A DNA stretch of 7,628 nt. It comes from Chloroflexota bacterium. GTDB taxonomy: Bacteria; Chloroflexota; Limnocylindria; Limnocylindrales; CSP1-4. Positions within the stretch are counted from its first letter, which is position 1. Each line of letters starts with the position of its first letter. Of this stretch, positions 5,556 to 7,628 are shown piece after piece. The stretch covers positions 1 through 7,628 of the forward strand of contig JAKAHX010000066.1 in the NCBI GenBank assembly GCA_021814735.1. The letters run 5' to 3'. The notes under the pieces were generated by a model, which worked only from the letters and a program-made list of their open reading frames with translations, ran no database searches and was not told the DNA's origin. The position numbers were made by a program, and so were the translations under genes.

Positions 5556-5852
5556 GTGTACCAGGATCGCACCCTTACCTGTCGCGATTGCGGAGTGGAG
5601 TTCGTCTTCTCCGCCGGCGAACAGGCATTCTTCGCCGCCAAGGGTCTGCAGAACGACCCGCAGCGGTGTCCAAGCTGCAGGCAGACGGCTCGCAACGCGC
5701 GGGCGGCGGGGGGACCGCGCGAGTACCACGCAGCGATCTGCGCGATGTGCGGTGGGCAGGCGATCGTCCCCTTCGCACCGCGCAACGACCGTCCCGTGTA
5801 CTGCAGCTCCTGTTTCGACAAGGTTCGCGCGGCGGCCGGCACCACGGCCTGA
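5556..5852 (+). CDS. zinc-ribbon protein with CxxC-x17-CxxC module
   Basis: This 98-residue protein has two predicted zinc-binding modules. The first, about residues 7-42, is TLTCRDCGVEFVFSAGEQAF followed by RCPSCR, with ligands C9, C12, C38 and C41; it fits the 'probable zinc-ribbon' family (zf-trcl type). The second, about 60-87, is ICAMCGG followed by VPFAPRNDRPVYCSSCF, with ligands C62, C65, C83 and C86, an exact CxxC-x17-CxxC. Homologues of this architecture are small bacterial proteins of unknown function. The GTG at 5556 gives the usual short N-terminus before TLTCRDC. The purine-rich GGAGGAGGG lies about 13 bases upstream, further than ideal. Earlier in-frame codons are low-complexity leader sequence. 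The gene appears to be transcribed alone. A nucleic-acid or ribosome-related role would only be a guess. Confidence 0.87.
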   Translation: MYQDRTLTCRDCGVEFVFSAGEQAFFAAKGLQNDPQRCPSCRQTARNARAAGGPREYHAAICAMCGGQAIVPFAPRNDRPVYCSSCFDKVRAAAGTTA

Positions 5853-5859
5853 TCGTCGA

Positions 5860-5883
5860 CGCCCGGTGGGCGTTGGCCGGGCG
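5860..5883 (+). other. short GC hairpin after the zinc-ribbon gene
   Basis: CGCCCGG (5860-5866) can pair with CCGGGCG (5877-5883) across a ten-base loop. It lies just after the stop codon and before the stronger hairpin at 5900-5924, and may protect the 3' end of the transcript. In DNA this GC-rich such pairings are common. Confidence 0.3.
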
Positions 5884-5899
5884 CATCCCGCGACCCTGA

Positions 5900-5924
5900 G
5901 GGGCCGGCTCTTGCAGCCGGCCCC
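5900..5924 (+). terminator. strong GC hairpin, probable terminator of the zinc-ribbon gene
   Basis: GGGGCCGGCT (5900-5909) and AGCCGGCCCC (5915-5924) form a perfect 10-bp stem with the loop CTTGC, 47 bases after the zinc-ribbon stop. No U-tract follows, so it is an incomplete intrinsic terminator, but it is the strongest stem-loop noticed in the window and lies between separate genes. Confidence 0.65.
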
Positions 5925-5977
5925 CACCATGTCTCCTGTACGTCGCACGGCGACGCGTCGATCCTCAAGTGCCGCGT

Positions 5978-5982
5978 GGAGG
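5978..5982 (+). promoter_or_regulatory. Shine-Dalgarno sequence deciding the dodecin start
   Basis: GGAGG lies eight bases before the GTG at 5991. It favours that start over the in-frame GTG at 5976, which overlaps the motif itself. Confidence 0.65.
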
Positions 5983-5990
5983 CCGCAAGC

Positions 5991-6194
5991 GTGGGTGTGT
6001 TGATCGTCCGAGAGATGGTGGGAACCTCGCCGAGGTCGTGGAGCGACGCGGCCCGGCAGGCCGTGGCGACGGCGGCGAGGACCGTCCGCAACATCCGGAT
6101 GGTGGAGGTCGTCCAGTCCACCGCACTGGTCGAGGACGGCCAGATCAAGGAGTACCGGGTGCAGCTCAAGATCCACTTCGAGTACGAGGGGTGA
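5991..6194 (+). CDS. dodecin family protein
   Basis: Dodecins are about 65-75 residue proteins that assemble into hollow dodecamers, usually storing flavins and sometimes binding CoA. This 67-residue protein matches the fold order: a first strand VLIVREMVGTSPRSW, one helix SDAARQAVATAARTVRNI, then two long strands MVEVVQSTALVEDGQI and KEYRVQLKIHFEYEG. The GTG at 5991 is supported by GGAGG eight bases upstream. The position where flavin-binding dodecins carry the stacking Trp (in LDWFEV) reads IRMVEV here, with Met at 37, so flavin binding may be altered or absent. This belongs with the GTSPxSW type of sequences rather than the GTSxxGxxAA type. The gene stands alone between two hairpins, with no flavin-metabolism neighbours. 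Family assignment is strong; ligand is uncertain. Confidence 0.9.
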   Translation: MGVLIVREMVGTSPRSWSDAARQAVATAARTVRNIRMVEVVQSTALVEDGQIKEYRVQLKIHFEYEG

Positions 6195-6239
6195 TCGCGT
6201 CGACGCGCGCGTGGCAGGGGGTGCGCAGCTAAGCCGCAG

Positions 6240-6257
6240 CTGAGGATCCGTCCTCAG
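6240..6257 (+). terminator. hairpin between dodecin and the MalT-like gene
   Basis: CTGAGGA (6240-6246) and TCCTCAG (6251-6257) form a perfect 7-bp stem closed by TCCG. It lies 45 bases after the dodecin stop and ten bases before the first possible ATG of the next gene. There is no U-tract. It could terminate dodecin transcription or sit in the leader of the next mRNA. A 12-bp palindrome CGCGTCGACGCG (6196-6207) lies between. Confidence 0.4.
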
Positions 6258-6267
6258 ACTGGCCGGC

Positions 6268-7628
6268 ATGCCCAGACGAGAAGCCCTCCGCGAGCCAGTC
6301 TCCGGCTCGACCACCGCCCCCGGTCGCGGGTTCCCGGCAGACGCCGAGCCCGCCCTGGAGTCGTGGAGCGTGCCGGTCGCGATGGGCCCCGGGATCCGCT
6401 GCGAAGCCACGCCGCGGACCGCTCAGCGGACCGTGGACCAGTACCCCATCTCCCGCGCCAAGGTCACGCCCCCGCCGCTCCACGAGGCGACACTGTCCCG
6501 AGACCGGCTGCTGGACTGGCTCGAGCGCCACGTCCACCGTCGGTGCGTGACGGTCGTGGCCGAGACCGGTTTCGGGAAGACCACGCTCCTGTCGGACTTC
6601 ACCCGCCGCTCGCCTGTGCGGTGCCTGTGGTACCGGCTGGACGCCGGTGACCGAGATCCGATCTCGTTCCTGAACTACGTGGTCGCGGCCGCTCGGGAAG
6701 CCGTTCCCACCTTCGGTACGCGGACGCTGGCACTGCTCGGGGAGATGCTGGCATCGCGCCCGTCGACGGATCTCATCGTAGCCACGCTCATCGCCGAGCT
6801 GAACGCATTGGCGGACCGGTCCACCGTCCTGGTCCTTGACGACTACCACCTCGTCGACGAGGACCCTCGGGCGCGGGCGCTGGTGACCCGGCTGCTCGCC
6901 GAGGCACCGGACCGCATGACCTTCGTGCTGATCTCCCGCCGACCGGTCCGGCTGCCCGTCGGGCGACTGGTCGCGCGCGGCGAGGCCGCCCACCTGGGCG
7001 CGGATGACCTGCGCTTCTCGACGGACGAAACCGAACGGCTGTTCCGGGATGTCTACCACCTGCCACTGGAATCGGAGGTCCTGCGCCAGGTCGAGGAGCG
7101 CACAGAGGGCTGGGCTGCGAGCCTCCAACTGCTGCACTCGTCCATCCGCGGACGGTCAATGCGGGACGTGCGGGCCTTCGTGCATGCCATCAGCGGCGCG
7201 GAGGGTCCCTTGTACGACTACCTCGCCGAAGAGGTGATGGGCGATCTCTCGCCCGAGGTCCAGCGCTTCCTGACCTGCACCTGCATCCTCGATGACGTCC
7301 GGCCAGAGCTGGCGCAGGCCATCTTCGCGGCAGACGATCCGCCGCCGACTCCGGCCGATGTCGAGGCGTGGGCGCTGGTGGGGCAGCAAGCGGGGCTCAT
7401 GTCCAGGCATTCGGCGCTGACCAGCGGCCGCGGGTACCACCCGCTCATGCGGGAGTTCCTCGAGCGGCGGCTCGTGTACCTGGTGACGCCGGAGGAACTG
7501 CGCGGCATGCACCTGCGCGTCGCGCGCACGGCCGAGGCCTCGGACTGGCTGGTCTCCTGCCGCCACTACATCAAGGCGGACCACGAGGAGGACGCGCTCC
7601 GAGTCCTGGTGGCCAACGCCGTGAAGGT
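6268..7628 (+). CDS. MalT-like STAND ATPase transcriptional regulator, N-terminal part
   Basis: The frame is open from the ATG at 6268 to the right edge (453 codons visible) and encodes the ATP-binding half of a MalT-type signal-transduction ATPase, a family in which ATP and an inducer drive oligomerisation and a C-terminal LuxR-type helix-turn-helix binds DNA. Visible parts are PISRAKVTPPPL followed by SRDRLLDWLERHVHRR, Walker A AETGFGKTT (98-106, K104), CLWYRLDAGDRDPISFLNYV, Walker B VLVLDDYHLVD (187-197), ISRRPVRLPVGRLVARG, the DLRFSTDET block, TEGWAASLQLL, and GYHPLMREFLERRL, matching the family's YHPLFxEFL motif. Expected TPR-like repeats and the LuxR domain lie beyond the window and cannot be confirmed. 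The start is uncertain: ATG at 6382 or GTG at 6433 would give a more typical short N-terminus, and none has a good Shine-Dalgarno sequence. The regulated genes are unknown. Confidence 0.88.
   Translation, partial: MPRREALREPVSGSTTAPGRGFPADAEPALESWSVPVAMGPGIRCEATPRTAQRTVDQYPISRAKVTPPPLHEATLSRDRLLDWLERHVHRRCVTVVAETGFGKTTLLSDFTRRSPVRCLWYRLDAGDRDPISFLNYVVAAAREAVPTFGTRTLALLGEMLASRPSTDLIVATLIAELNALADRSTVLVLDDYHLVDEDPRARALVTRLLAEAPDRMTFVLISRRPVRLPVGRLVARGEAAHLGADDLRFSTDETERLFRDVYHLPLESEVLRQVEERTEGWAASLQLLHSSIRGRSMRDVRAFVHAISGAEGPLYDYLAEEVMGDLSPEVQRFLTCTCILDDVRPELAQAIFAADDPPPTPADVEAWALVGQQAGLMSRHSALTSGRGYHPLMREFLERRLVYLVTPEELRGMHLRVARTAEASDWLVSCRHYIKADHEEDALRVLVANAVK

Noticed and set aside
3842..6169. 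A 775-codon minus-strand open frame antisense to dnaB, the zinc-ribbon gene and part of dodecin
   Set aside because: The genes on the plus strand have clear domains. The antisense frame has no recognisable motif and mirrors their codon bias.

Overview
The window looks like chromosomal housekeeping DNA from a high-GC (roughly 70%) bacterium. A Chloroflexota member is my best guess, possibly a Limnocylindria-like lineage, with Actinobacteriota as the alternative. The points in favour are a LexA box of the Gram-positive/Chloroflexi type (GAAC-N4-GTTC), a GT-C type membrane protein, a MalT-like STAND regulator of a kind common in Chloroflexota, frequent GTG starts and promoter positions that suggest leaderless mRNAs. 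No rRNA, tRNA, insertion sequence or CRISPR array was seen. The taxonomic call is an inference.

Layout. Positions 1-506, minus strand: the N-terminus of DNA polymerase IV (dinB, running off the left edge), preceded by a small three-helix membrane protein whose end overlaps the dinB start. Positions 535-1818, plus: a polytopic GT-C/GT39-like membrane protein, divergent from the small membrane gene, with overlapping candidate -10 elements between them. Positions 1858-2789, minus: a DUF1232 (YkvA-like) gene followed by rplI (ribosomal protein L9), joined by a GTGA overlap. Positions 2790-3132: a 343-base intergenic region with a 16-bp palindrome, a seven-unit tandem repeat and the lexA promoter. 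Positions 3133-3783, plus: lexA. Positions 3784-3949: a gap with three DnaA-box-like motifs. Positions 3950-5308, plus: dnaB. Positions 5309-5555: a noncoding leader with a candidate promoter and hairpins. Positions 5556-5852, plus: a two-module zinc-ribbon protein. Positions 5991-6194, plus: a dodecin-family protein. Positions 6268-7628, plus: the N-terminal part of a MalT-like ATP-binding regulator, cut by the right edge.

How the genes relate. The core is a replication and DNA-damage neighbourhood: dinB, lexA and dnaB, together with rplI, which often sits near dnaB in bacteria. Only lexA carries a recognisable LexA box here, placed in the spacer of its own promoter, which fits negative autoregulation. 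The right third holds small stand-alone genes (zinc ribbon, dodecin) separated by hairpins, then the large regulator. I did not find a clearly new multi-gene system. The most unusual features are the tandem repeat beside the lexA promoter, the DnaA-box-like cluster before dnaB, the candidate leaderless promoters and a dodecin without the usual flavin-stacking Trp.
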